Below, piece after piece: positions 15,488 to 24,541 of a stretch of 64,000 nt of DNA (its first letter is position 1; the number at the start of each line of letters is the position of its first letter). The DNA lies in assembly GCF_002706425.1 (NCBI RefSeq), contig NZ_CP017713.1, positions 62,001 to 126,000 of the forward strand, read 5' to 3'. This DNA comes from Loigolactobacillus coryniformis subsp. coryniformis KCTC 3167 = DSM 20001. GTDB taxonomy: Bacteria > Bacillota > Bacilli > Lactobacillales > Lactobacillaceae. Both the position numbers and the translations under genes were made by a program. The notes beneath the pieces were generated by a model. That model saw only the letters and a program-made list of their open reading frames with translations. It was not told where the DNA came from and did not search any database.

Positions 15488-15521
15488 AAAAGCTACCGTA
15501 AAATGAACTTGCGGTAGCTTT
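15488..15521 (-). terminator. Terminator of the OYE-SDR-ADC operon
   Basis: On the minus strand AAAGCTACCG pairs with CGGTAGCTTT followed by T-run; it starts 5 bp after the last gene of the operon. Confidence 0.8.
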
Positions 15522-15525
15522 GAGC

Positions 15526-16374
15526 TTAGATGATAAAAGTAGTTACGTTGGGATTGATGATGCCACGATCGTAGCGTCCACTGACTAAATAAGGCATGAT
15601 TTTACCGGCATCAGCATCTTCTAATTTGATCGTATTATGCATGACAGAAGAAGCCACGTGATACCAAGCTGCACCAAGTGGTTTGATTACCTTTAGTTCG
15701 CCATAGGGATCATCCTCAGAAGAGGCTACTTTAATCCTTAGGCTGCCGGGTTCTAAGCGATCAGTGATCACCGATTGCTGTGTACTAACTAGTGCTGCAT
15801 CGTGAAATACGTTCGTGCCGTCAGCAGCTTGATCCATTTGATATTTGTAGAACAAACTCGCTTGTTCGACTTGACTGTTTAATTTGAGTTGGCTAAAGAC
15901 TTGTTGCGCAGTTTGCGGATCGTTGGGTGTCCCGGCAGTCCAAGTGACTTCTAGTAGGCGTACACCATGGCGTTCGACGATTGCTGTTGCTTGTTGGTCA
16001 TTACGACGAATCTCCATGTGGTCGGCCATTTTTTTAGGAATCCCTGCACCTTCACGACCAGAAATAATACCAGTTTCAGCGCCAGGACCATGCAGCATCA
16101 AATTAAACGGATAAGCACCAACCACTTTATCGCGATAGTTAGCTAATACATAAAGGACTGATTCTAAATAGGGTCCACCAAAGCTAGGCTTACCCATCTG
16201 GACTACATAGCCACAAACCATAGGTGCGACAAGTTTTAATGGTGGTGGTAATAATTTAGCAAGTACTTCAGCTGGTGCGGCGTAAGCGAACATGACCCCT
16301 TCTTGATCATCCAAACGAGGACGAACTAGGAATTGTTTCATTTCACTAGGATCGATAAGAAAACTACTCATCAT
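15526..16374 (-). CDS. Acetoacetate decarboxylase-family protein (CLA-DC-like)
   Basis: 282 residues of the acetoacetate decarboxylase fold. The Schiff-base lysine motif is recognisable as GREGAGIPKKMADH, with the family blocks PAEVLAKLLPPPLKL and VVGAYPFNLMLHGPGAETGIISGRE. The usual length is about 250-280. In the fatty-acid saturation pathway of Lactiplantibacillus the homologue CLA-DC works with an SDR (CLA-DH) and isomerises oxo-fatty-acid double bonds rather than removing CO2. Here the gene follows an SDR by 11 bp, so the same pairing is inferred. GGAGG precedes the start. Confidence 0.85.
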   Translation of the reverse strand: MMSSFLIDPSEMKQFLVRPRLDDQEGVMFAYAAPAEVLAKLLPPPLKLVAPMVCGYVVQMGKPSFGGPYLESVLYVLANYRDKVVGAYPFNLMLHGPGAETGIISGREGAGIPKKMADHMEIRRNDQQATAIVERHGVRLLEVTWTAGTPNDPQTAQQVFSQLKLNSQVEQASLFYKYQMDQAADGTNVFHDAALVSTQQSVITDRLEPGSLRIKVASSEDDPYGELKVIKPLGAAWYHVASSVMHNTIKLEDADAGKIMPYLVSGRYDRGIINPNVTTFII

Positions 16375-16385
16375 TGCTTCCTCCT

Positions 16386-17246
16386 CTACATTAAGCCATT
16401 CATAACGGAAACATCAGGACCATCACCATTAACTATTCGTTTGACGCGGTCACCGATCAGTGTATTGAAGACTGGGTGAGTCAAAATATAAAATTCGTCA
16501 TCCTCAATAGCTTGAAAAACCGTCAGTGCAATTGAATCGATCGGCATCCCAGTTTCGATCACATATTTAGCGAATTGTTGGCCACCCTTGAAGATTGCAC
16601 TTTGATAATAAGGATCATCAGGTGCTTGATATCGTTCTGGCCGCCGATCTTCGGTATGATAAAGGTCAGTTTGTACAAAGCCAGGGCACATGACGGAAAG
16701 TTTGATATTAGCGTTAGCGCGTTGTAAATCGTAGGCGGTAGCTTCAGTTAAGCCAACACTGGCAAATTTACTAGCGTGGTATGCTGGCATCCCTGGCGTA
16801 TCGATCAAACCAGCAATCGAAGCAACATTAACGATATGGCACGCTGTTTTTTGTTTGCGCATGATCGGGATAACACGCTGCATCGCATAAACTTGGCTCA
16901 TCACGTTAACATGCATGATCCATTCCCAGTCACGTGAGGGGAGTTGCCAAACCGTTCCTGGTAGTGCAATACCAGCATCATTGATCAATAAATCAATTTG
17001 ACCGAAACGAGCCATGGCGGCTTTGACCATTTTATCAACGTCTTCTTCTAATGAAACATCGACAGTAATACTTTCGACTTGGGCACCAAGGTCAGCTACT
17101 TGCTGGACAGAACGCTTCAAGGCGGGTTCATCGATGTCAGCTAAAACTAATTTCATCCCCCGACGTGCAGCTTCTTGGGCAAGCTCAGCGCCAAAACCAT
17201 GAGCTGCACCAGTGATCAAGGCAACGCGATTCTTAAATTCCTTCAT
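16386..17246 (-). CDS. Short-chain dehydrogenase/reductase (CLA-DH-like)
   Basis: 286 residues of a classical SDR: cofactor motif TGAAHGFGAE (residues about 13-22), ADIDEPALK acidic end of beta-2 (NAD preference), NDAGIALPG, active-site Ser region NVASIAGL and YHASK. The C-terminal extension carries a substrate lid (YHTEDRRPERYQAPDDPYY). Size, partner gene and motif layout resemble CLA-DH, which oxidises hydroxy fatty acids. The reading as a fatty-acid enzyme is inference; a sterol or other alcohol dehydrogenase is possible. Confidence 0.87.
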   Translation of the reverse strand: MKEFKNRVALITGAAHGFGAELAQEAARRGMKLVLADIDEPALKRSVQQVADLGAQVESITVDVSLEEDVDKMVKAAMARFGQIDLLINDAGIALPGTVWQLPSRDWEWIMHVNVMSQVYAMQRVIPIMRKQKTACHIVNVASIAGLIDTPGMPAYHASKFASVGLTEATAYDLQRANANIKLSVMCPGFVQTDLYHTEDRRPERYQAPDDPYYQSAIFKGGQQFAKYVIETGMPIDSIALTVFQAIEDDEFYILTHPVFNTLIGDRVKRIVNGDGPDVSVMNGLM

Positions 17247-17361
17247 TATAGATTCCTCCTAGGCGGTATTGAAAAGTATTACTAGGTTGGTTTTCACAAT
17301 TTATATGTGGTTGAAAAATCACGAAATAAGCTTTTCAACACAGGTTAACTAAAAGTTTTGC

Positions 17362-19311
17362 TTAGTCATTCGCAAAAACGTAGGCTTTCGTATAGCCATC
17401 ACGCATTGCCTCAGCAACACGGCCGCTAGCTTCAGCGTCACCGATGATTTTAGTTTGATCAAAAGCGGCAATAAATGGTGCGCTAATGCTTGTGTCTGGC
17501 GTAACACCTAATGCTAAAATAACGGTGTCAGCGACAATATCACTCATCCCGTGATCGATCATATCAAGAACTTTGACGCCATGTTCACCAGCGCCAACTA
17601 AACGTTTGCCGGTCATGATCGTTGGTTCGTATTTATTTAACCGCTGCATTAAGTCAAGCAAAATCGTCGGGTTAACACCGGCACCAACTTTTGCCTGCAT
17701 TTCAACGATCGTAACTTCGTGGCCTTCACCAGCTAGTTTTTCAGCGGTTTCTAAGCCGGTCATACTGCCACCGATCACGGCGACTTTACCGCTGACCGGC
17801 GCCTTACCATAGAGATAATCTTCGGCAGTGATCACATTTTTGCCAGCCATTCCAGGTAATTGGGGAACAATTGGCTTTGCACCGCTAGCGATGAAGACGC
17901 CAGCTGGTTGCAGCGCTCGGACTTTTTCCACGGTTGCTTTTTCGTTTAAATGAAGCTCAATATTTTGGTTCGCTTCAACTTGATTGATCAATTGCTGATT
18001 TAATAGGGTGATCTTATCCTTTAATGGTGTCTTATCAGCGGTATTCAAAGTGCCGCCTAAAACTTTGTGTTGTTCGAAAAGCGTAACTTTGAAGCCGCGT
18101 TCAGCTAAAGTCTTCGCTGCGGTCATCCCGCCAGGACCTCCGCCGATCACCGCTACTGTGCGTTGAGCACCATTATGATTTAAGGTCGCAAATTCACGTT
18201 CACGGCCTAGTCGTGGATTGACCGCACAGATGATATGTTTACCGGCTTGTAAGGCACCAAAGCATAGTAAACAGCCAATACAGGTTGTGATTTGATTGCT
18301 ATGGCCGGTAGCCGCTTTACGGGCCCAATCAGGATCAGCCAAAGTCGCGCGGGCAACGCCAATGTAATCACAAACGTCATCAGTCAGTAATTGTTCAGCG
18401 ATTTCAGGTGTTTTAATGTTGTTAACGGCAATCACTGGGATCTTAACGTTCGCCTTGATCGTTTTGGCGAGCTCTTTTTTCCAGCCTTGAGCGTAGGAAC
18501 CAGGCTCAACGATCGTTGGGGCACTTTCATAGATACCACTAGAAACGTTGATTGCGTCAATGCCATAGCTCTCTAAAGTACGCGCAATTTTGACGCTATC
18601 GGCAATCTTTAAGCCGCCAGCGACAAATTCATCTGCGCTGATCCGTACACTGATCGGAAAGTCAGCACCGCACATATATTTGATCCCGGCGATAATTTCT
18701 TGAAGAAAGCGCAGCCGGTTATGAAAGCTACCCCCATAACGATCGGTTCGTTGATTAGAATAGGGTGAGAGGAATTGATTGAGCAAATACCCGTGGGCGG
18801 CATGAATTTCAACACCATCGATCCCAGCAGTTTTAGCGATCACGGCGCCTTTGATAAAGGCTTTAACTAAGGCTTGTACCTCTTCTGTTGATAATGCTCG
18901 TGGAACTTCCTTAACGGTTTTATCTGCAATCGCAGAAGGCGCAACTATTTGTTCACCATTTAGTAATTGCGAAGTGGTTTCACGTCCAGGGTGATGCAAT
19001 TGAACAAAAATTTTCGTATCATATTTATGCACGGCATCGGCTAAGCGCTGTAATTGCGGGATTTGTTTAGGATCAGTCACGGCTAATTGCTTATAAGTTG
19101 CAACGCCGTATTTGTCATCAATTCGGGTCACTTCAGTGATGATCAAGCCGACACCCCCGCGAGCACGTTCTTCGTAATAACGAATAATATCATCGCTAGC
19201 CTCACCATTAGTACGTGCGAGTGAAACCCCCATTGCGGGCATCACAACATGATTCTTTAATGTGAGTTTACCAATTCGGCCGGGTTGAAACAGTTGCGGA
19301 AAGTCAGTCAT
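17362..19311 (-). CDS. OYE-family NADH:flavin oxidoreductase / 2,4-dienoyl-CoA reductase-like enzyme
   Basis: 649 residues in three parts: an N-terminal FMN-binding TIM barrel (FVQLHHPGRETT, DGVEIHAAHGYLLNQFLSPY and the following RTDRYGG), a 4Fe-4S site CIGCLLC with a fourth Cys 12 residues on, and a C-terminal FAD/NAD domain (IGGGPGGMTAAKTLAERG and IGGSMTGLETAEKLAGEG). This is the architecture of dienoyl-CoA reductase and bile-acid BaiCD/enoate reductases, which reduce conjugated C=C bonds. The ATG at 19311 is chosen because AAGGAGG lies 8 nt upstream; the longer frame is not used. It leads an operon with SDR and ADC-like genes. Confidence 0.88.
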   Translation of the reverse strand: MTDFPQLFQPGRIGKLTLKNHVVMPAMGVSLARTNGEASDDIIRYYEERARGGVGLIITEVTRIDDKYGVATYKQLAVTDPKQIPQLQRLADAVHKYDTKIFVQLHHPGRETTSQLLNGEQIVAPSAIADKTVKEVPRALSTEEVQALVKAFIKGAVIAKTAGIDGVEIHAAHGYLLNQFLSPYSNQRTDRYGGSFHNRLRFLQEIIAGIKYMCGADFPISVRISADEFVAGGLKIADSVKIARTLESYGIDAINVSSGIYESAPTIVEPGSYAQGWKKELAKTIKANVKIPVIAVNNIKTPEIAEQLLTDDVCDYIGVARATLADPDWARKAATGHSNQITTCIGCLLCFGALQAGKHIICAVNPRLGREREFATLNHNGAQRTVAVIGGGPGGMTAAKTLAERGFKVTLFEQHKVLGGTLNTADKTPLKDKITLLNQQLINQVEANQNIELHLNEKATVEKVRALQPAGVFIASGAKPIVPQLPGMAGKNVITAEDYLYGKAPVSGKVAVIGGSMTGLETAEKLAGEGHEVTIVEMQAKVGAGVNPTILLDLMQRLNKYEPTIMTGKRLVGAGEHGVKVLDMIDHGMSDIVADTVILALGVTPDTSISAPFIAAFDQTKIIGDAEASGRVAEAMRDGYTKAYVFAND

Positions 19312-19482
19312 CAAGAAAACCTCCTTAAATTGTGAAGAAATAAACTTAATTGAACGGTTTGTTTTTGAATACATCTTCACAATAGCATAGTTAATTGCTA
19401 TGATTAAGGTACAGTTCGTCCAGTTTTTATCAAATAAACTGTGCAATTTGCCTAGTGGGTTGAGTGTTAAGGGGTGCGGGGT
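19312..19482. promoter_or_regulatory. Divergent control region of OYE operon and PucR gene
   Basis: The gap holds an ACAGTT...AACTGT inverted repeat (about 19410-19442) and a CATAG-N7-CTATG repeat (about 19386-19402), both candidate regulator sites. No perfect promoter hexamers are evident. Confidence 0.35.
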
Positions 19483-20946
19483 ATGAAATATAGTGAACTA
19501 GTAAGCAAGCTTGAAAAGAAATTTATTTTAACCGATATTCAAATCCATCAAGATAATGAAATCAACACGATTCAAATTGGGAACGGCACACAGCCGCATA
19601 CTCTATATATTGAACAGGCGGTAGCAGGACCACTTAAATTAGTCAGTTGTGCCGATCATGCATGCGTTCGTTGTCCTTGTATCAGCCAGACATCTACGAA
19701 CCTAAGTAATCAAGCCGTTGTCGCTTTATTCAATGACGCCAACGAAGTATTAGCAGCTGAGCAACAACAGGAAGTGTTGTTTAGTGGCATTTTGCAGTAT
19801 AGCTTGACGCATGATCATCAAGCGGTGATCGATTTTGCGGCGACACAGCTTAATAATACGTTGATGATCATTGACGATAATTATCGAGTGTTGGCTTATT
19901 CGCACACTTTTCCATTTCCAGATCCGTTGTGGCAACAAAATATTGACCAGGGTTATTCGCGGCTAGATTTTATTCAAGGCATCAAAAAAATGTTGGCGCA
20001 AACTAAGCCTTCTGCGCAAGCCAGTTATCGTTTTCCTTGTCCAGTTTCACCGTATCAACGTTTAGTGGCACGCTTGTACTTTCAGCATGAATTAGTTGGG
20101 TATGTTGTAATGTTCAATGATCAGCAGGATTTTACCGTTGCGCAGCAGCAATTACTGCCGCGGACTGGCCAAGTTTTAAGTGATTTATTAGGTCGCGCGG
20201 CGGCGTTTAAGGATTATCAGGTGTCAGTAAGAGCACAACTATTAAGCGACTTATTAGAAGGAATCAACGTTAACGCGATCAAAGTTAACGCGCAGATCGT
20301 TGGCTATACAGTGCCACAAAGCATGTGTTTAGTAGTTTTAAAAGCAGCAGATCGATTGGCACGACTGTGTCAGAAAATGCGGGAACGTTTCCCTGAGGCG
20401 TTGGTCGTAGTTTATCAGGAACGGGTCGTGGCGTTATTACCAGGGTCGTTGCCGACACTAAAAAAAATCACTTGGTCTGATTTGCAACAACAGCTGCAAT
20501 GCCAAGTGATCGTTTCGAATTGCTATCATGATTTTTTTGCTACCAAAGCGCAGTATATCATCACTCGCCATACGGAAAAGCTTAGTTTACAGTTACAGGA
20601 TCAGGCCCAGTTGCTTTTTTGCCGCGATTATTATTTTGCGATCATGTTAGATCGTATCAAACAACGTGATGTATTGACTGCCTTTATTGATCCTGGTGTG
20701 CAACAATTACAGCAGTATGACTTAGCAAACCAGACTGAATTGATCACGACGCTGGCGCAGTATATTCGTTGTGGTGGCAATCAAACAATAACAGCCGAGC
20801 GCTTATTTATTCACCGCAATACGTTATTAAATCGATTACACAAAATCGAGGATTTGACGGGCTTGGACCTTAAGGACAGCCAATTGTGGTTTCAGCTGGA
20901 ATGCAGCTTACAAATGCAGCGTTTGTTAGCTAGTTTGAATCGGTAG
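19483..20946 (+). CDS. PucR/CdaR-type transcriptional regulator
   Basis: 487 residues with an N-terminal sensory region (a Cys-rich stretch CADHACVRCPCIS at about 58-70 is notable), a central GGDEF-like/PAS-like segment and a C-terminal HTH_30 domain (IRCGGNQTITAERLFIHRNTLLNRLHKIEDLTG) typical of PucR/CdaR activators. It is transcribed divergently from the OYE-SDR-ADC operon across a 171-bp gap and is the likely regulator of that operon. The ATG at 19483 follows a GGGG run; a GTG at 19474 is the alternative. It overlaps the DHFR-like gene by 17 bp at the 3' end. Confidence 0.83.
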   Translation: MKYSELVSKLEKKFILTDIQIHQDNEINTIQIGNGTQPHTLYIEQAVAGPLKLVSCADHACVRCPCISQTSTNLSNQAVVALFNDANEVLAAEQQQEVLFSGILQYSLTHDHQAVIDFAATQLNNTLMIIDDNYRVLAYSHTFPFPDPLWQQNIDQGYSRLDFIQGIKKMLAQTKPSAQASYRFPCPVSPYQRLVARLYFQHELVGYVVMFNDQQDFTVAQQQLLPRTGQVLSDLLGRAAAFKDYQVSVRAQLLSDLLEGINVNAIKVNAQIVGYTVPQSMCLVVLKAADRLARLCQKMRERFPEALVVVYQERVVALLPGSLPTLKKITWSDLQQQLQCQVIVSNCYHDFFATKAQYIITRHTEKLSLQLQDQAQLLFCRDYYFAIMLDRIKQRDVLTAFIDPGVQQLQQYDLANQTELITTLAQYIRCGGNQTITAERLFIHRNTLLNRLHKIEDLTGLDLKDSQLWFQLECSLQMQRLLASLNR

Positions 20947-21472
20947 TTTTCTTCCGTTCATAAGTCACCATTACACCCGGACCAAAAACCGTGGTTGATT
21001 TTAATTGCAGTAGCAATGGCTTTGTGCGTTGGCCAAATAGGGGAACGCCTTTACCAAGAATAACTGGTGCGGTGAATAGCTGGTATTCATCGATCAAATC
21101 GGCTTCGATCAATGGCTGAATAACAGAACCGCCGCCGAAGATCCAAATACCTTTACCGGACCCTTGGCGTAATTTTTTGACAAGTTCAACCACAGAACCG
21201 TTGATGAAATGGCGCTTTGGTAAATCGGTTTTGTCTTGATGGGTGAGAATATAATTGTCTTTTTCAGCATAGGGGAAGGTGGGGCTTAACTTCAGGGCGT
21301 CACGATAAGAAGTTGCGCCCATGACGATCGTATCAATACTGGACATGAATTGATCGTAGCCCCAATCGAGATCGAAGCCCACGGTAGCGTCGATCCAATC
21401 CACACTACCGTGCTCGTCAGCAATGTAACCATCGATCGTGGTGGCGAGTTGCAGAATCACTTTTTTGGGCAT
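20930..21472 (-). CDS. Dihydrofolate reductase-like (RibD C-terminal) protein
   Basis: A 180-residue NADPH-dependent reductase of the YyaP/YwjB type: VILQLATTIDGYIADEHGSVDWID, VMGATSYRDAL, IWIFGGGSVIQPLIEADLIDEY and PVILGKGVPLFG. The RibD_C fold is clear but the protein lacks features of true DHFR or RibD, and its substrate is unknown. It is convergent with and overlaps the PucR gene. Confidence 0.85.
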   Translation of the reverse strand: MPKKVILQLATTIDGYIADEHGSVDWIDATVGFDLDWGYDQFMSSIDTIVMGATSYRDALKLSPTFPYAEKDNYILTHQDKTDLPKRHFINGSVVELVKKLRQGSGKGIWIFGGGSVIQPLIEADLIDEYQLFTAPVILGKGVPLFGQRTKPLLLQLKSTTVFGPGVMVTYERKKTTDSN

Positions 21473-21502
21473 TATACAGCCTCCTAAATCATATTTAGAT
21501 GA

Positions 21503-21530
21503 AAAAAAGATCTGTCTAAATGGCAGATCG
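21503..21530 (-). terminator. Terminator of the aldehyde dehydrogenase gene
   Basis: Minus strand GATCTGCC...GACAGATC hairpin followed by seven T. It lies between the ALDH stop and the DHFR-like start, so the two are separate transcripts. Confidence 0.8.
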
Positions 21531-21541
21531 TCAGTATAACA

Positions 21542-22915
21542 TTATTTATCGGTAGCGTTAATAACCAGATGCTCATTAACAAAGGCGTTGAGCCCGAGAT
21601 CACTTAATTCACGACCGTAGCCGGAATTTTTGACCCCACCAAATGGTAATTCTGGTAAGGATAACCAGCCAGAGTTAACAAAGGACATCCCAGTTTCGAT
21701 CTGTTCAGCCACATAAGCAGCGTGTCTTGGGTCTTTCGAGAAGACAGAGCCGCCCAAGCCGTAACTAGAATCGTTAGCTAAAGCAATTGCTTCGGCGTCG
21801 TTTTCGACTTTATAAACAACGGCTACTGGGCCAAACATTTCCTCGTTATAGATTGGATTGTCTTTAGTGACGTCAGTTAAAATCGTTGGTGGGAAGAATT
21901 GACCAGGTAAGTCAATTGGTTCGTTACCATAGTAGACTTTTGCACCAGCAGCGACTGCTTTTTTAACTTGGCCGACTAATTTTTCTTTAGCCCGCTGTGA
22001 CGATAGTGGTGCTAAGGTAGTCTTTTTGTCCAACGGATCGCCAGGCTTAACCGCTGCAAAACCAGCTTTTAAGTTCTCCAAGAATTCATCGTAATATTTA
22101 GCTGTAACGATGAAACGTTTGGAAGAGGTGCAGACTTGGCCAGCATTATATAAACGCGCTTGTGGTGAAACTTTTTTGACTAAATCAAAATCAGCATCAT
22201 CTAGAACGATAAAGGCGTCATTACCGCCAAGTTCCATCGTTGATTTCTTCAAGTTTTCACCGGCAACTTTGGCGACTGAACTACCGCCGCGTTCTGAACC
22301 GGTTAACGCTACCCCAGTAACACGGGGATCAGCGATCGCTTTAGCAACTTGATCGTAGCTAACAAATAGGTTCTTGAAGCTGCCAGCAGGCGCACCAGCT
22401 TTTTGCACTAATTTATCAAAGGCATCAGCTGAGCCAGGGGTGTTAGAAGCGTGCTTGAGGATCATTGGATTGCCGACCATAAAGTTAGGGGCAAATACCC
22501 GCACGATTTGGTAAAGTGGAAAATTCCACGGTTCAACCGCAAAAATAACCCCGGTCGCTTGTTTAGCATAATAAGCATTACCAGCATCAGTTTTCAGTGG
22601 TACTGGTTTTAAAAGATCAACGGCGTGGTCAGCGTAGTAATCAACGATGCTTGCACATAAGTCGACTTCGCCTTCCGCTTCACTCAATAATTTGCCCATT
22701 TCTTTGGTCATGATCGTCGCCAATTCTTGTTTTTCCGCCCGTAACAAGTCAGCGACCTTCTTTAAATATGGTGCCCGCGTTGATATGGGATCGTTGCGCC
22801 ATTGATGATATAATTTATCACCAGCAGCCAACGCCTGTTCAAGCTCAGCGTCAGTTGCGTCGGGATATGTCTTCAAAACCTCATTCGAATATGGATTAAT
22901 TGATTGGTATGCCAT
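21542..22915 (-). CDS. NAD(P)-dependent aldehyde dehydrogenase (succinate-semialdehyde type)
   Basis: 457 residues, the length of the short succinate-semialdehyde dehydrogenase group (GabD/Sad). Visible: VEPWNFPLYQIVR, LTGSERGGSSVAK (cofactor loop), catalytic Glu in MELGGNDAF, catalytic Cys in NAGQVCTSSKRF, and EMFGPVAVVYK. It oxidises an aldehyde to an acid; the physiological substrate is not certain. It is a single gene with a promoter region of about 250 bp shared with a dead VOC gene. Confidence 0.9.
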   Translation of the reverse strand: MAYQSINPYSNEVLKTYPDATDAELEQALAAGDKLYHQWRNDPISTRAPYLKKVADLLRAEKQELATIMTKEMGKLLSEAEGEVDLCASIVDYYADHAVDLLKPVPLKTDAGNAYYAKQATGVIFAVEPWNFPLYQIVRVFAPNFMVGNPMILKHASNTPGSADAFDKLVQKAGAPAGSFKNLFVSYDQVAKAIADPRVTGVALTGSERGGSSVAKVAGENLKKSTMELGGNDAFIVLDDADFDLVKKVSPQARLYNAGQVCTSSKRFIVTAKYYDEFLENLKAGFAAVKPGDPLDKKTTLAPLSSQRAKEKLVGQVKKAVAAGAKVYYGNEPIDLPGQFFPPTILTDVTKDNPIYNEEMFGPVAVVYKVENDAEAIALANDSSYGLGGSVFSKDPRHAAYVAEQIETGMSFVNSGWLSLPELPFGGVKNSGYGRELSDLGLNAFVNEHLVINATDK

Positions 22916-23168
22916 TGTGTAACCTCCCTTTCATATACAATCCATTATAGCGATTGCAGAAAGCGGCTTCAACTATTTTGAGTAAATTTCTATAAGTGGT
23001 ATAGTTAACCATTTCACATATATACGCTATTGAAGCGGAATTTATTTAATCATTTTTCAAAAATTGGTCTATCTAGCGCATAGCTGGCAATCGCGCTTGA
23101 TATCGGTTACAATTGTGATGATTAATTAATGAGCAACATGCTAAAAATGATACTAGGAAGTGATTTAC

Positions 23169-23549
23169 GTGAAAATTTCTCATGTCGCGATCTATGTCGA
23201 TGATCTCTAAAAAATGCGTGACTTTTATGAAACTTATTTTGCAGCGCAGGCCAATACAAAATATCATAATCCACGTACCGGCTTGTCGACTTACTTTTTA
23301 AGTTTTGCTGACCAAACACGGTTGGAAATTATGCAGCGCCCAGATATTTTAGAACATCCCACTAAATTATTACAGGGTTACACGCACGTTGCGTTTAGTG
23401 TGGGTGATTCAGCGGCGGTGGACGCCCTGACGACTAAATTAGCGCAGGCTGATTACCAAGTGATCAGTGGGCCACGAACGACCGGGGATGGCTATTACGA
23501 AAGTGTTGTCCTTGATCCAGAAGGGAACCAAATTGAAATTACGATTTAA
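23169..23549 (+). pseudogene. VOC (glyoxalase/bleomycin-resistance) protein with an early stop
   Basis: From the GTG at 23169 the frame reads VKISHVAIYVDDL, then TAA (23208-23210), then KMRDFYETYFAA in the same frame to 23549. In this family the position is usually Glu (LEKMRDFYE), so GAA to TAA explains it. The rest is intact, with LEIMQRPDI, THVAFSVG and DPEGNQIEI carrying the metal-binding His and Glu. The ATG at 23214 could restart but would lose the first strand and metal ligand. Confidence 0.8.
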
Positions 23550-23596
23550 AAAATCGCCGTGCATGCAACCAAATTAGGCTGCAGCACGGCGATTTT
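23550..23596. terminator. Bidirectional terminator
   Basis: AAAATCGCCGTGC pairs with GCACGGCGATTTT (13 bp). It separates the VOC pseudogene and the amino-acid ABC operon. Confidence 0.85.
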
Positions 23597-23604
23597 GTTT
23601 AGTG

Positions 23605-24435
23605 TTATTTGATGACGATATCTTTGGCAGTAACGTCAGAACCGAAGTATGGCTTCAAGTTTTGATTGTAGTTCTTGTCAAAGAAACCGTTGTTGTTCAA
23701 TTTAGTAATTTCTTTGTTCGTCCAGTTCAACAGGCTCTTGTTGCCTTTTTTGATCCCTGGTGCGATGTATTGATTTGGACCTAAATGTTTGATACCAACG
23801 GTGTACTTAGGATTGTTCTTGACCCAAGCATATAAGTAAGAGTTATCATCAGCTAAAGCAGCAGCACGACCGTTTTTCAAAGCGTTAAACTGTTGTGTCT
23901 TTGAATCGTATTTTTGCAAAGTGGCACCTTTGGAATTCGTAGTGAAATATTGTTCTGCCGTGGTCCCTTTGTTGACAATCAAGTTTTTACCTTTCAATTG
24001 GCTGACCTTAGTGATCGGCTTGCTCTTAGGTGAAATAACCCCGATTGAGACTTTCATGTAAGGCTTGGCGAACGAAATCACTTGTTTCCGTTCAGGTGTA
24101 ACGGTGAAATTAGCTAAGACGAGGTCAACTTTATTAGAGTTGAGTGCGTCGACCCGGCTATCCGCGTTAACTTGTACGTATTTAACTTTAACGCCGAGAT
24201 CCTTACCAACTTGTTTGGCTAAGGCAATATCATAACCTTGGCGCTTACCATTTTTGTCGACCCAACCATAAGGTGGCAAGTCACCAAAAACTGCAATTTT
24301 AATCGTGCCGCGTTTTTTGATCGCGCTGACGCTAGTCGTTTCTGCTGCTTGTGCTGGCTGAGCAAAGCCTGCAAATAAACCAAATAATGTAACCAAAGCC
24401 AAAAAGGCTGCAATCAAACGTGTGTGTTTCTTCAT
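23605..24435 (-). CDS. Amino-acid ABC transporter substrate-binding protein
   Basis: 276-residue SBP_bac_3 protein: signal peptide (MKKHTRLIAAFLALVTLFG...AQA), then IKIAVFGDLPPYGWVDKNGKRQGYDIALAKQVG, VDLVLANFTVTPERK and GVISPKSKPI, the usual ligand-binding blocks for polar amino acids. There is no lipobox Cys, unusual for a Gram-positive binding protein, so it may be held by an uncleaved signal anchor or by the permease. It is the last gene of a four-gene operon behind a T-box with a probable Met specifier. The start is set by the GGGGGGA run before 24435. Confidence 0.88.
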   Translation of the reverse strand: MKKHTRLIAAFLALVTLFGLFAGFAQPAQAAETTSVSAIKKRGTIKIAVFGDLPPYGWVDKNGKRQGYDIALAKQVGKDLGVKVKYVQVNADSRVDALNSNKVDLVLANFTVTPERKQVISFAKPYMKVSIGVISPKSKPITKVSQLKGKNLIVNKGTTAEQYFTTNSKGATLQKYDSKTQQFNALKNGRAAALADDNSYLYAWVKNNPKYTVGIKHLGPNQYIAPGIKKGNKSLLNWTNKEITKLNNNGFFDKNYNQNLKPYFGSDVTAKDIVIK

Positions 24436-24541
24436 AAAAAATCCCCCCAAAATTTAAATAAGTGCTGAAACGTGGTTGAAAAAGCCCTGTTACTCATTTT
24501 CGGCAACGCTCCGTAATCTAAGTGCTTTTGCAACAGATTCT

